In this document: in pieces, positions 33,897 to 45,636 of the stretch
How the letters are laid out: every line of letters starts with the position of its first letter
Position numbering within the stretch: position 1 is the first letter of the stretch
Program-made: the position numbers and the translations under genes
Notes under the pieces: model-generated
Told to the model about the DNA's origin: nothing
The model's database searches: none
What the model saw: the letters and a program-made list of their open reading frames with translations, nothing else
Source of the DNA: Gnetum montanum
Lineage: Eukaryota > Streptophyta > Gnetopsida > Gnetales > Gnetaceae
Reading direction: 5' to 3'
DNA length: 64,000 nt
NCBI GenBank assembly: GCA_015680685.1
Contig: MNCI01033589.1
Span: 130,609 to 194,608, forward strand

Positions 33897-34863
33897 TGAT
33901 GAATCGTGGTTTGCCAAGCCCTAATATTCAATACACAATATTGGGTACACGACATCGTCACCTAGGTAATGATATCGTATACACAATATCGTTGCCTCAG
34001 TAATGATATTGTATACACGATATCATCACCTGGGTAATGATATCATATACATGATATCGTTGCCTCAGTAACGATATTGTATACACAATATTGTGATTCC
34101 TATGTTAGCCTATAAATATAGCACTTGGGCACATAGGAAGGAAGACTATTGGTAAGTCTTTAGGGTCAAGTCTTTTTGTCATTTTTCAGTTAGTTTTCAA
34201 TTCCTTTCCCAAGTGCATGCCCACAGTGTGATGCCTATAATTGTATGGAACCTTTGTTCGAGTGTAATGTACTTGGACATGCACACAATTGGCAATAAAG
34301 ATCAAGATTACTCCATCATTGCAACATTCACTTAGTTTTTAATTGTTTAATTTTCAATTATTATTTATTGTTTTTCATAGTTAATATTTCTTTATCGTCA
34401 TTTACTATTCTTGTTGTTAATGTGGAATGAGTACATCTTAATCATAAACATTTAAGTGTAACTACTTGGTAACCTAGTAGCAGATCAAGTAGTGCTTAAG
34501 TAATGTGTGCTTGGTAGCCCCAAAAGTAGTACACGAGGTTGAAGATGCATACGGATGATTAAGGATGGATGCTCATCGCACTTATGCTATCTTAGATTTT
34601 ATTTTCCATTCTCTATTAGTTCACTCAAGTTATTTCTCATTATCTTTAGGAGTAGCATAGTATTAGAAATCATATCATACAGCTCACTTTGGACTAAACC
34701 ATACATGACAAAGCAAATACTAGTCCAGATGGGAAGACAGCAAACTACGATCAACATGTAACTATCTAGGTGCCATAACTAGTCTGTCTGCGGAGTTTGA
34801 TTGAATTGCACATACACGCTCGTATTCATATGGTTGAGCATAGGGGTACCTCGTCACTCATCA
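33897..34863 (+). repeat. 5' LTR of element F with expanded palindrome array
   Basis: 967 bp, TGATGAATCG...CTCATCA. U3 at 33930-34105 is a tandem array of units of about 45 bp, each an imperfect palindrome (gatatcgtatacacgatatc type) joined by ttgcctcagtaa or cacctgggtaa. TATA in gcctataaatatag near 34110. AATAAA near 34294. Confidence 0.94.
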
Positions 34864-34882
34864 TTGGCGCCATTGTCAGGGA
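34864..34882 (+). promoter_or_regulatory. Primer binding site of element F
   Basis: ttggcgccattgtcaggga, tRNA-Asp-type site with two transitions, directly after the LTR. Confidence 0.85.
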
Positions 34883-34996
34883 TGCCACTAGTTATCTAGA
34901 TTAGTTACATTATAAAATATTCCTGTAACAAAGTATTAATGATATATCTTTTAGAAAATAAATTAATTTCAATTAAGTTACACACAATTCACGACA

Positions 34997-36300
34997 ATGT
35001 CTCTCTCACAAGACAACAATAACGCAACAACTAGCAAGGTAATTCATTAGAGAACCAATGAAATTTATGATGAAGAAGCAGTGTAGAGTACTCAATCTTA
35101 TGCAAGAGTTTCATATGTTCATGGACACCCCAACAATACTCAAGGGCTCTTGTCATCCAACTTAGACACTTGTAGAAAGGATGGGACATCCCATAGAATA
35201 AGGGGGCCCATAAGGCCTAAGACCTTCTCAATGGTTAGCAAGAGTAAATCAAGGGATGATTGGAAGACTTACAAAATTCATGACAACTCTTCCAATTTCC
35301 TCTCTTCCTCTGCTCCTTTAATGTTAGGTTGTAACATGGATGACTATTTCTCAAGGGGTCGACATAGAAATAAAAATCGAACCCACGGGCAAAGTCAGGA
35401 ACATCAACATGAACATAGACAACATCGTCTTAACTCATGAACTTACAACATATTTAGTGACAATGAACCCCTACTAGCCACTAAAATCCTAATGCATATA
35501 CAAGAGGCTATTCAAATATCTTGTAGGCATCGTAAGGAAAGCTATCTACCTAGGCTTGACTTAAACAACGTTCCCAAGTTTTCAAGAGGCTATGATTTAG
35601 ATCCAGAACATCATTTACAAGCCTTCTACGATGCTTGTGCATGGAAAAATATTGATAATGGGTGGCAAAGACTTAAGCTCTTTCCTATGACACTCGTTGG
35701 TCAAGCAAAAGTATGGCATAGGTCTTTAAAACCAAAATCAATTCACCATTGGCTGACAATGGTGGAACTCTTCAATGAAAGATATCAAACCTATGCAAGA
35801 GAGTAAACCTTGAGGAGACAAATCCAAGAATGGAAACAAGGGCAACATGAACCCTTGGACATGGCCCTAGAAAGATATTACTCAATACTAAACAAATTTC
35901 CATGCCATGGATTTTTCAAGGAAAGGCTACTGTATCACATCATGGATGGGCTCCATAATGAAACAAGAGAGACCCTAGAGATGTATGCCCCAAGTCAACT
36001 ATATGAACTACGAACCCACCAATTCCAACAGCTTATTAAGCAGGTAGCAAAAGAAGAAGGAGAGATAGCCAAATGGGAGAATGTTGAAAGATCTCAACAG
36101 AACCAAACTCTTAAGGTGACAAAGGTCCATAATCATGAAAAGGCGAAATCAACTCACCTCGAGGAGGTGGAACCATCCCCATCTTTGCCAATACTAAAAT
36201 CACTAGATGAAATTGAGGCAAAGATCAATAAAATGATGGAGTGGGTACATGAAAAATGTGGAGAATATGCAAACATTATTAGAGGTAGAACCATGTAAGA
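34997..36300 (+). pseudogene. gag pseudogene of element F
   Basis: From ATG 34997 everything to 36298 is in one frame, interrupted only by a few stops (after codon 17, near 35093, 35438 and 35804). Ser/Arg-rich linker; NNVPKFSRGYDLDPEHHLQAF motif (35565-35625); capsid domain with WQRLKLFPMTLVGQAKVWHRSLKPKSIHHW, LFNERYQTYARE and HEPLDMALERYY (35650-36030); a coiled-coil-like Glu/Lys-rich segment and INKMMEWVHEKCGEYANII (36215-36275). The zinc-knuckle region that follows (36380-36420, KANAQSCHIYMSI-like) is shifted and degraded. A structural protein that assembled the particle in the live ancestor. Confidence 0.88.
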
Positions 36301-38179
36301 TCACTTTGACAACCAGAACAAATAGAGGATGTCAAACTTAAAAATAGGATAGAACACCATTCAAAAATCGGAAAGAAGGGTTGAAGAAAATAAGGATAGG
36401 GGCTCAAAGGCCAATGCCCAATCTTGTCACATTTACATGAGCATTAGGGAGGAATGTTACATCTAGATTTCGTACAAAAGTACCATGTCTGACCACAATG
36501 GCAAAACCCCCCAATTGTGGGGGAGACCACTGCCAAATGGACCATATGCTTAGTATCACCTGACACCAAGTGCTTATTATGTTCAACATCCTATTTCTCC
36601 AACTGGATCAACATTCTCTACTTCACCTCATCATTATCATTCTCCTAAGTACTATCAACCCATGTCCTCTCCCACAGGATCACCACCTCATGTTCCTTAC
36701 ACTTCTCCTTACCCTCAATATTCTCATCCTTCAGCTCCTTCTACATCGCTACCAGTAATATTGGAAGGTTTTGCAGCATAGCACCAACCAACAAACATTA
36801 CTTGTGCTACTACTATGAATAGTAGTGGGAATCCTCCACAACATCGGAAGCGTCCTTTCTGCATCCTTCAACTCAGTTCCAAAACCACTACATCCTCCAA
36901 CTCAGCACAAGTCCAGCACTATGATGCACAACTCAACACAAGTCTAGCACAAATCTGCCCCACTATGCCTACTTTAATCCAGTGTGTGAACCTCAATTTG
37001 GGTACATTCCTACCACCACATCAAAAGACACCCAATGGTTTGGATATGACTAGACCCCAATAGTTCCAACATGCATGGATCCAAATTTTCCATTTGTTAA
37101 TTCTCGCCATGATCAAAGGTTCAGTCATGGGGGATGCCCCCCATTCTAACAAGTAGAATTAGTAAATATTTTTTCTTTCTTTAGTTTTACAATTTTTTGT
37201 TTTCTAATTTTTCATTTTCTAATTTTTCATCTTTGAATTTGTCATTTTATCATTTTGAGGGTAATCTTATCTATGTCAGTTGAGGTGTTGTTCTATGCTA
37301 TCAAGTCACTGGTGACTAATTATTTGGACAGTGAGCCCACAACATCCACCCACGCATTCTATTAATGAGAGGTTCTACTCTAGGTACAATAATTTCCTTG
37401 TCATCATTAAAACTTAATGTAACTTTGTACTCATTATGCCCAAAGTGAAAAGTGATGGACTAAGAGGGAATGGTAAGGGTGTGACATCAAGGGGACTTGT
37501 GGATTCTCTTTGGTGACATCTATATATGCTATCATGCAGCTTTATTATACTAAGGTCCTTGTAGATCTAATGAAAAATGGGAGTAAGAGTAATAAAGGCA
37601 CTCAATAAAGAAACTCAATGCTATTCTAGGGAGTCCCACTAGAAAAACATGCACCCATGCCTAAAGGTTGGCAGCTTCTCCAAATCACCGTTGGAAACAA
37701 CAAAGTGCCAAAGCGACCAAACAAAGAAAAAGAAAAGAAAGAAGAAAAATAGCAAAGAAAAGATCAAGACAAACATGCCACAGAGAAATTTAAATCACTC
37801 CTCCCTTGGAAAAAATTTCAAGTGATCATACACCTTGCTGTCATGATGCTCTTATGGTTGTCTATCATTGGATGAAACAATGCCATATCATTGATCAGAG
37901 GTATGGACTTGGTCTTGATTTTGGAGCGAAAGGCTAATGATACCTTAATCACGCCCCACACTTAGGATTCATTATGCCTAGGGCAAGTTACTTCATGTCT
38001 CAATCTCTGCAATCCCTTCTACGATTTGTCTCACACCACTGTCCAAGTATTTCTAACTTATGTCTTGTGTGGCATAGAATTCATACTTCATCATGGTGGT
38101 ATTTAACATGTGTATTTTTTGTTGCACCGGTGCAAATTGCATTTAACCCTTCTAATGCCCACAGACATTTTAAGGTGTG
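36301..38179 (+). other. Element F: gag tail and spacer replacing pol
   Basis: 36301-37080: degraded zinc-knuckle and Pro/Thr/Ser-rich gag tail. At 37120 tcagtcatgggggatgccc marks the junction found after integrase in G. 37140-38179: non-coding, alignable with A and G, including gtgtgacatcaaggggact (37489). No protease, RT or integrase motif. Confidence 0.6.
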
Positions 38180-38236
38180 GTTATGCAAGGGCATGATAGG
38201 TTGGAACCTGCTTTGGGGAGGACCCACTTACGTAAC
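38180..38236 (+). ncRNA. 57-nt structured RNA motif, copy F
   Basis: Outer stem GTTATGCAAG (38180-38189) / CTTACGTAAC (38227-38236): eight standard pairs, one G-U, one mismatch. P2 is AGGT / ACCT with loop TGGA; P3 is TGGG / CCCA with loop GAGGA. Compared with copy A the P2 closing pair changes from C-G to T-A with both bases altered. Confidence 0.7.
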
Positions 38237-38539
38237 TTTTGTAATTTGTACTTATTTCACACCACCACATCATCTTATACCCTTCCAAGTACTGCATTGC
38301 TAAATTTATTCTTTCCTTTACCATCATTTCAACCCAAATGTTCCTGTGCACCACTACATGTCCTTTTTCCTCACCTTATTCAAGAACTTCATTGTATAAT
38401 TCCCCTTTATTACACTTTTGATGCCTTAATAACCACTTAACATTATCCTAGATCTTTCAAATTTAACTTAAATCCTATATTTTTTCCCATGAAAACTTGA
38501 AAATTTATCAATTTTACTAAGTACCCTATTTTGGAAGGG

Positions 38540-38630
38540 ACGCGATATCGGGTACCTAGTATTGGGTCCGACGAGATATCAGGTCTACGCTAGCACGTAC
38601 ATGATATCGCATCCATAAAACTTATATATA
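38540..38630 (+). promoter_or_regulatory. Internal promoter-like module, copy F
   Basis: gcgatatcgggtacctagtattgggt and following gatatc repeats (38540-38612), then TATATATA at 38623-38630 and a C-rich stretch, as downstream of the internal TATA in A and I. The gggtac/cctag wording recalls the F LTR, less closely than in A, G and I. Confidence 0.5.
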
Positions 38631-38888
38631 TGGATCCTGCCCCCCATGCATGTCAATGTCATTTTCAATTGTTCACATGAGGGGAGTTGTTGTGATTTTC
38701 TTCCACGATTTTTCACACTTTGCGCACCTAACATTTAACCATCCATATCTGGCACATAAATGCTTTGATTCTCCTTTCGATTAACCTACTTAAACTCGAA
38801 GTGTTTAACTCAATCGTGGGGAAAGGGTATGCTCCAAGTTATGCCTAACTTTTTCAAAATTTGTTATCACCTGAAGGATATCATAGGG

Positions 38889-39147
38889 GTAAGTGATCTT
38901 AAGAAATGCTAAGAACTTATGCCAACCTAATTTTATTCCTTCACCAAAACCATGAAAATTATTATTGGAGTCACCTAATCAAATTGGGCTTGACATTAAA
39001 CCTTTTAGGAAGATTTCCTTCAAAATTTCTAACTCTAAAATCACACTAAGCAAAAATTCAAAATTCATTAAAGGTAATGAGTAAGGTATAAGATAATTTA
39101 ATTTTATTAAATAACCTTACTAACAATTGATCCTAGTGTGATTACAG
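38889..39147 (+). other. Predicted intron before ORF2 of element F
   Basis: Donor-like GTAAGT at 38889-38894 (context tagGGGTAAGTg), branch-point consensus TACTAAC at 39118-39124, acceptor ATTACAG ending 39147, immediately followed by ATG 39148. 259 bp, AT-rich, of plausible plant intron size. All three signals are intact in this copy only. Confidence 0.6.
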
Positions 39148-41949
39148 ATGACCCCTAAACAAGGACAATAGGGAGGACCCTCTCAAGGTGCATCTAAATT
39201 CCCAAAGAGAGGTAGAGGCCAAGGACCTCTCACAGAACATGAAGAGTAGGAGGCATAATCATTTAGCATCCATCAAAAAACCCCTGTTGCTGCATAATCT
39301 ATGCAAGCAGAGGGTGGAGAAGCTAAGGCACCTAAATAAGGACAACATCTCACGTTATCCTCGAAATGTGTTTAGGAAATTCAGGAAAGGTCCACGTCAA
39401 CCGCAATGATTGTGGAACTCTATTTTGGTCTTTTTACTGAATTTTCCCCTAAGTCTATCAAAGATCAACTCAAAGGATCTCCACTATGGTCTATTCTCTC
39501 GGAGAGTAATAAATGGTATTTAGGGGAGACTTAAAAATATTAGCATAATAAAGAGGAAGGCACCACCGCTAACATTGGTGGGATTTCAGTTGATTTCTTT
39601 GTTAAGGCCATTTCGGAAGTTTTGAACCTTTCAAATACAGGGCCGAAAGTTGCTCATCTGTCCACTCACTCCAATGCTGATGCACAAAAAATATGGCTAA
39701 AGAGGATGTACAGCAAGGAGGACAAAGCATATGGGGAGCTCACCCTTGAAGAGAGAATCTATTTCAAAATTAGCACCTATCACATCTTCCCAACAAAAGG
39801 ACTAAATAGGATCTCCACCTATGTGGCTAGAGGAAGCACAATTTTGATGGGCAAGGTTGATGCCAACTTGCCCCATTTATATCTAATAAAAATATTGAGG
39901 TAGCTTGAAAAACGTAAGACAGTGAAGTTTGCATTGCCTTTCCCCTATCTAATCAAGAAGCTATGTTAGCATGTTAGAATTCTGGGGTACACTAATGATG
40001 TCCCCAGAAAAGCTTAAAATGCTTCATATGCTGAATTACTAAAGCCACCAACACCCAGGAAAGACACTGGTGAAACATTGGAGCTTGAGCAAGAGTAGAC
40101 GATTGGGCCCACTAAACCTCAAATAGCAGGGCCTAGCCAACTTTTGAACATGATGCCCAGTCAACAATAAGAAGCAAGGCCTAGCACACAGCCCATAGGC
40201 TAGTAGGACCAATCACCACCACTGCTACAAGATTATTGACAGTTAATGGGTCATCTCAGGGCCATCGCAAAAATGGTCACTTGGGGAAGTTGTGATGAGG
40301 CTAACCTCTTCAAGGTCATTGATGATGTCGTATAGCTCACGATCTTAATTGATCATGCATAGGATGAGGTTTCCATACAAATAGAAGGACAGGAATCACA
40401 TTAGTCACAACAGATCTCTAGAAACGCTGCATCTTTCCAAGTGCAATTAGAAACTGGTGAAGGTGCTACAATAGTGGTCATGCAATACCATGATGTAGCT
40501 AGAGTAGTAGAAGTGGTCAGAAATCATATTAAAGAATCATTTAATATTCCTGTTGTGCCATTGACGAATCTCACAAGAGCATGCGATGCTCAAGTCTTAG
40601 TCGATCCCTTGATAACTCTTGCGGAACATGAAGATGCTTTGGATCAATTACTGCAAATAGGATAGGTAATGATGTCCTTGTTTGACATCCCTCAAAATGT
40701 CATAGAAGCCCAATCAGACCTCATTTCCATGAAAGAAAAGATAGTCATGGCTAAGGTTAGGATCAAACACACAGAAGATGAGTTGAGAAGACTCCAGAAG
40801 AAGTTCATTGCCCTACAAGCCACATAGCAGGATCCATCCCAACTTATCCCAATTGACCAGCTAGAGTTATTTTGGATGAAGCAACTGAATAAATTGTTAG
40901 AGGAGAATAAAAGGATGGTAATAGAGAAAGAGAAGGTTGATTGGGATGCTTTGAAAGCATAAGCCCAAATGTATGCACATACAAAAGCACTCAAGGCCTT
41001 ACAAGAAGAAAATAAAGTCCTTGCTACTGAGAATCTTCGATTGACCACAATTGAAAAACAAAAGAATGTTCTCAAGGAGAATTTTTAGCAAATGTGAGAA
41101 TAATTAATAAGGATCAACCAAGATATGAATTGCTTAGCCAGAGAAAAGAGGGTCCTCTCAATGAAGGAGGTACACGTCATTCATCAAAAGATGCCCATTG
41201 AAATAAGCGCATGGCAGAATGAAGCTAAGTGACATGAAAAATTGAAGAAACATTTTTGAGACCAATTGGAGATGTACAAGTAGATCATTGAAAATGAGAT
41301 CCATATGGCTAAGACCTATATCAATGCTTTTAATGCTCAAAACATTAACTGGTGGGCCATACTAGACACTTATGCCTTCACCCACCAAGCAGAACTAAAG
41401 AGCCGAGACCTACAGATCCAAGATCTCACTAAATACATGGAGTTGGCAAACCTACAATATGCCAACTTAGCCATGTTAATAGCAGGATGTCCAAGGACAA
41501 AGTTGGAAAAGCAAGTAGTTGCCACCTATGCCAAATATGAAGTAGAATCTAAAGAGCACAAAAAGACACTACAGAAATTGGAGGTAGAAAATTCTGAATT
41601 GGAGGTGGTAAAAGCTAGCTACCAGGGTTAAAAAGATGTTGTGGAAGATTTCACTCGATGGCTCATGGATTATCAACAATGTAGAGACAAAGCCAATGCC
41701 TACGAGGAGGAATGACGATTGTTTATGGCTTGGTATGTCAAAGTCAATCAAATGTTTCCACAACTGCCATGTCCATGGGAGGTGCCAACTCTATCAAATA
41801 TTGGAACATCAACATGGATGACACACGATCCCTGAACAAAAGAAGAAAAGCTTTAGGAGCTCCTTCAGAGATATCCATTTCCAAAACCTAGAGCACAGGA
41901 TAAGGGGAAGAAACCCATGGAGGAGCCACCACCACCAGGAACCACATGA
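39148..41949 (+). pseudogene. ORF2 of element F (plant-transposon-protein-like domain plus coiled coil), with stops
   Basis: 2,802 bp from ATG to the conserved final TGA is exactly 934 codons with no net frameshift, so the original product was about 933 residues. Order: basic N-terminus (39148-39400); folded domain (39420-39980) with SPLWSILSES, EEGTTANIGGISVDF, KAISEVLNLSN, LEERIYFKISTYHIFPTKGLNRISTYVARGSTILMGKV and LPFPYLIKKLC; acidic and Gln-rich linker (39990-40240); TGEGATIVVMQYHD segment (40450-40500); long heptad coiled coil (40690-41640); LPCPWEVPT and the tail KPMEEPPPPGTT. There is no signal peptide or clear membrane segment, so a classical envelope role is not supported. Role unknown. 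Confidence 0.8.
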
Positions 41950-42135
41950 GTTTCAACAATTTTGTCTTTTGTATTCTATGTTGGTGTCCTAATTTTATTT
42001 TGTTTAACTCCACATTGTCACATGAAATAATCCATAGTCAATCCATAATCCCATACCTATCCACTATGTAATCAAATGAACTTGTTTCTCATTTTTTTTC
42101 ACTCGAGGACGAGTTTTTATTCAATCATGGGGGTT

Positions 42136-43000
42136 TGATGAATTACAATTTGCCAAGCTCCAATATTGAATACACAATATCGAGTACACGATATCATCGC
42201 CTGGGTAACAATATCGTATACACAATATCATGATTCTTGTGTTAGCCTATAAATATAGCACCCAAGTGCACAGGAAGGGAGTTTATTGGTAAGTCTTTAG
42301 TGTCAAGTCTTTTTGTTAGTTTTCAGTTAGTTTTTAATTCCTTTCCTAAGTGCATGCCCATAGTGTGATGCTTGTAATTGTATGGAACCTTTGTTTGAGT
42401 GTGACGTACTTGGACATGCACACAATCAACAATAAAGATCGAGATTACTCCATCATTGCAGCATTCACTTAGTTTTTAATTATTTAATTATCAATTATTA
42501 TTTATTATTTTTCTTAGTTAATATTTTTTTATCGTCATTTACTATTCTTGTTGTTAATGTGGAATGAGTACATCTTAATCACGAACATTTAAGTGTAACT
42601 ACTTGGTAACCTAGTAGTGTATCTAGTACTGCTCAAGTAATGTGCACTTGGTAGCCTCGGAAGTAGTACACAAGGTCCAAGATGTGTACAGATGATTAAG
42701 GACATATGCTCATTGCACTTAGGCTAGCTTAGATTTTATTTTTCATTATCTATTAGTTCACTCAAGTTATTTCTCATTATCTTTAGGAGTAGCATAGTAT
42801 TAGAAATCACATCATACACCTCACTCTGAACTAAACCATACATGACAAAGCAAATACTAGTCTAAGTGGGAAGACAATGAACTACGATCAACGTGTAACT
42901 ATCTACGTGCCACAACTAATCTGTCTGCAAAGTTCGACCAGATCGCACGTACATGCTTGTATTCATATGGTTGAGCATAGGGGTACCTCACCACTCATCA
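42136..43000 (+). repeat. 3' LTR of element F
   Basis: 865 bp, TGATGAATTA...CTCATCA, following polypurine tract atgggggtt. About 100 bp shorter than the 5' LTR because its palindrome array has fewer units (42165-42235). Confidence 0.94.
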
Positions 43001-43004
43001 CTAG

Positions 43005-43930
43005 TGATGAGCAGTCGAGGTATACCCAACCATATGAATCATGAAGCGTTCACACATGATTCAGTCGAATTTTGTGGACTCTATGTCTTCCAGTACACTA
43101 GTTTTCTAGGAAGTAAACTTTATCTTAATTTTCATTCATTGTCTTCCCAATTACACTTCTGATGTACAAAAGTATGATTAAGTGTAATTGAGGCATTTGA
43201 TTTTTATTATTTTATGTTTTATGTTCCTAGTGCTTGAAATAGAGAAATGAAATAATTTAATAACTAATCTAATTTAAGTAATTAACTAATCTCTAGCTAG
43301 TCCTAACACAAGCATCCATTACCACTTTCCATACACATCTTGAACCCACGTATCCATTACTAGGATTACCAAGTGCTATGCTATTGGGCAAACCAAGTAA
43401 TAGCACTACTGGAATTACCAAGCAAATACATGTTTACACTCAAAGCAATTGTACTTATGTGTTTAACCTATCTAGCTTAATTAGTTAACTAATCACTTAA
43501 TGTCTAATTTATTTTAATTAATTACATAATTAATGAATACAATAAATACATAAATGAATCATTAATCTATTCCAAATGCTACAAGGTTTGATCAAAAGGC
43601 TCATCTTTATTGTTGTTCACATTGGCCTGTTTAGGTACAACAATGCTTGAATAAAGATCCGTACACTTCTTGACTCTTGTTGCATGCACTTAGAGAAATA
43701 TTCTAACTCTCAAATGACAAAACTACAAGAGCTCTACTACAACTATGGCAAAACATGCTACAAACACGGCTGGTGAGCACGTATTTATAGACTTTATTAA
43801 AGAGCTACATCAACGGGCCCCATAAATGCACCAAACACTACGTCGATGTAGCCCTGTCAATGGGGCAACACCACATAGATAGGGCCACATCAACGGGGGC
43901 TTTTCAATGCAACACAATGATGATTCATCA
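43005..43930 (-). mobile_element. Solo LTR H (TSD cctag)
   Basis: A minus-strand LTR of 926 bp: starts TGATGAATCA (43930) and ends CTGCTCATCA (43005). It sits in the capsid coding region of element G with duplication cctag (33891-33895 before F was inserted, and 43931-43935). U3 carries gatgtagcc / cgtcgatgtagccc palindromes (43800-43895). Removing H restores the LKLFP-x-x-L reading of gag. Confidence 0.87.
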
Positions 43931-44790
43931 CCTAGGAAACAATTTGAGTTTTTGCCACTCATTTTCAATGTTTTACAAAGCATAGGCATCATGGAAGGCT
44001 TGCAAATGATGTTGTAGATCAACATTATACCCTACCTCAAACTTAAAAATATTATTCATATCAAGCTGTTTGATTCGACTATCCCTTTGATACCTAGTGG
44101 AAATATGAACTGCCTTTAAAATGTTTGTCATATTTCTCATAACAAGTAGTGGTTCATCATAGCCATCATATTCATGGTGGCCCCTATCAAGGTCATGTCT
44201 CCCATGATGTGGCCTAACTTATCCTCTTTCATGATGATGTCCCTCCTCTTTTTACTATTATCTATGCTCTCTCTTCCATCTTTGTGATGGGGTCTTCTAT
44301 CATTTCCATCTCGACCTCGATTATTTCTCCTTTGTTCATGGTCACATTCCCTACTTTTAAAGTTTGATGATGAAGAGGATGGTGAGGGTGGAGAACTAGG
44401 AGAGCTGTGCTAGCTTGCCTTCCTTCTCTGATCCCTCTATTTCCTTAGTGAACCACTAAGGGACCTTGACCTTGAGGTTTTCCTAATTCTGGAACTAGTT
44501 CTCCCTTTACCTTGGTTGCTTGCCAAGATTGAACATAACAATTGATGAGTCATGTTATTCTCACTAAAGGGAGGAGGACATTGGTGCTAAGATCATCTTG
44601 GTGGAAAATTTGGATCATCTTTCTCTAATTGTGAAATCAATGAGATTAAAACCTTTTTTCCTTTTGAGGCTTTATGGAATGTCTCAATGAGTTTATCCTT
44701 TTTGAGTTGGGCCTTTGTTGGTTGATAGTCCCTAGCAAGGTGCTCCTTCATTTGGTAATCTAGAACTATTAGTTCAAGCCCTAACTTCAT
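43931..44790 (-). pseudogene. gag of element G, N-terminal part
   Basis: Minus strand from ATG 44790: MKLGLELIVLDYQMKEHLARDYQPTKAQLKKDKLIE, related to the start of gag in B; then an Arg/Ser-rich linker (44520-44240, RSRSLSGSLRK and SSSSNFKSRE runs), decayed EPLL segment, then HHLQAFHDAYAL and ENEWQKLKLFP ending at the H insertion point (43935). Continues at 33895. Confidence 0.75.
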
Positions 44791-45098
44791 GAAAGCTACC
44801 CATGAACATTAAAATAATGGAATAATCGAAAGGCAACATAACAATGTGTATGGTTTAACTCACAGTGAGGTATATGATATTGATGTTGAATTGGCCATTA
44901 GGCTCCTAGTAAACATGAAGTGAAAGAAAAAGGTTTCTAAATCCAAGTGACAGTAAACTAAATCTATGTAATGAGCAGTTTGTCTTGATCTTCTGATCAC
45001 ACCTTAGACTTCATGCAACTACTACTGGAATTACCAAGTACCACACTACTAGGCATACCAAGTGATAATACTAATGGGTTATCAAGCAGTTACACTTA

Positions 45099-45636
45099 TG
45101 ACGAGACGCGATTCGCATAGGCTGCGATATCGCATCCACCACGATATCGCATCCCCCGCAATATCGTAGTCCGCCGCCATATCTATAAATAAGATGCGGC
45201 ACTCCCTTGTTAAGAATCGTAGTTTAAGAGTAGCGAAGCTCTGGCAGTTTGATCCCTCTAGAGTTAGATTTTTTCCCGTGTCTGCCCACGGTGTGGTGAA
45301 TGTAATTGTATGGTGTCTTTATTTGAGTGTGCCATACTTGGACACGCACATGACCGGCAATAAAGATCAAGATTACTTCATCATTGCAGCATTCACTTTG
45401 TCATTTATTTGTTTGTTATTTATTTCATGTTATTTACTATTTTCTCTCTCTCACCCTTAAACTCCTAGAACGCGGAACGAGTATGACTTGATTACGAGCA
45501 TTNACTAGTCCAGGTGGGAAGATAGCGAACTGTGACCTAAGGCTAACTATCTAGGTGCCACAACTAGCCCATCTGCGGAGTTCGACTGGATCACGCGTGC
45601 CACGCTCGTTTTGTATGGGTACCTCGCCACTCATCA
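45099..45636 (+). repeat. 5' LTR of element I (collapsed at an N)
   Basis: 538 bp against 889 bp for its 3' partner. The shortfall is at a single N (45503), where about 350 bp present at 52530-52880 is missing, so this is an assembly collapse and not biology. U3 has three gatatcgc palindromes (45120-45172); TATA in tctataaataag at 45181-45192. Confidence 0.9.

Larger units (their letters stand above)
33897..43000 (+). mobile_element. Element F: pol-less Ty3/gypsy element (TSD ctagt)
   Basis: Flanked by ctagt (33892-33896, 43001-43005). 9,104 bp: 5' LTR, primer site, near-continuous gag frame, non-coding spacer, RNA motif, internal promoter, splice-like leader with both sites intact, ORF2 (continuous 934-codon span with stops), polypurine tract catgggggtt, 3' LTR. 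No pol. It is the most instructive copy for the ORF2 module. Confidence 0.94.

Noticed and set aside
33930-34105. CRISPR-like array in the repeated U3 palindromes
   Set aside because: Repeats are contiguous imperfect palindromes in a plant LTR promoter without spacers or cas genes.
39148-41949. Envelope glycoprotein assignment for ORF2
   Set aside because: Position is env-like, but no signal peptide, transmembrane helix or glycoprotein-like cysteine pattern is visible.
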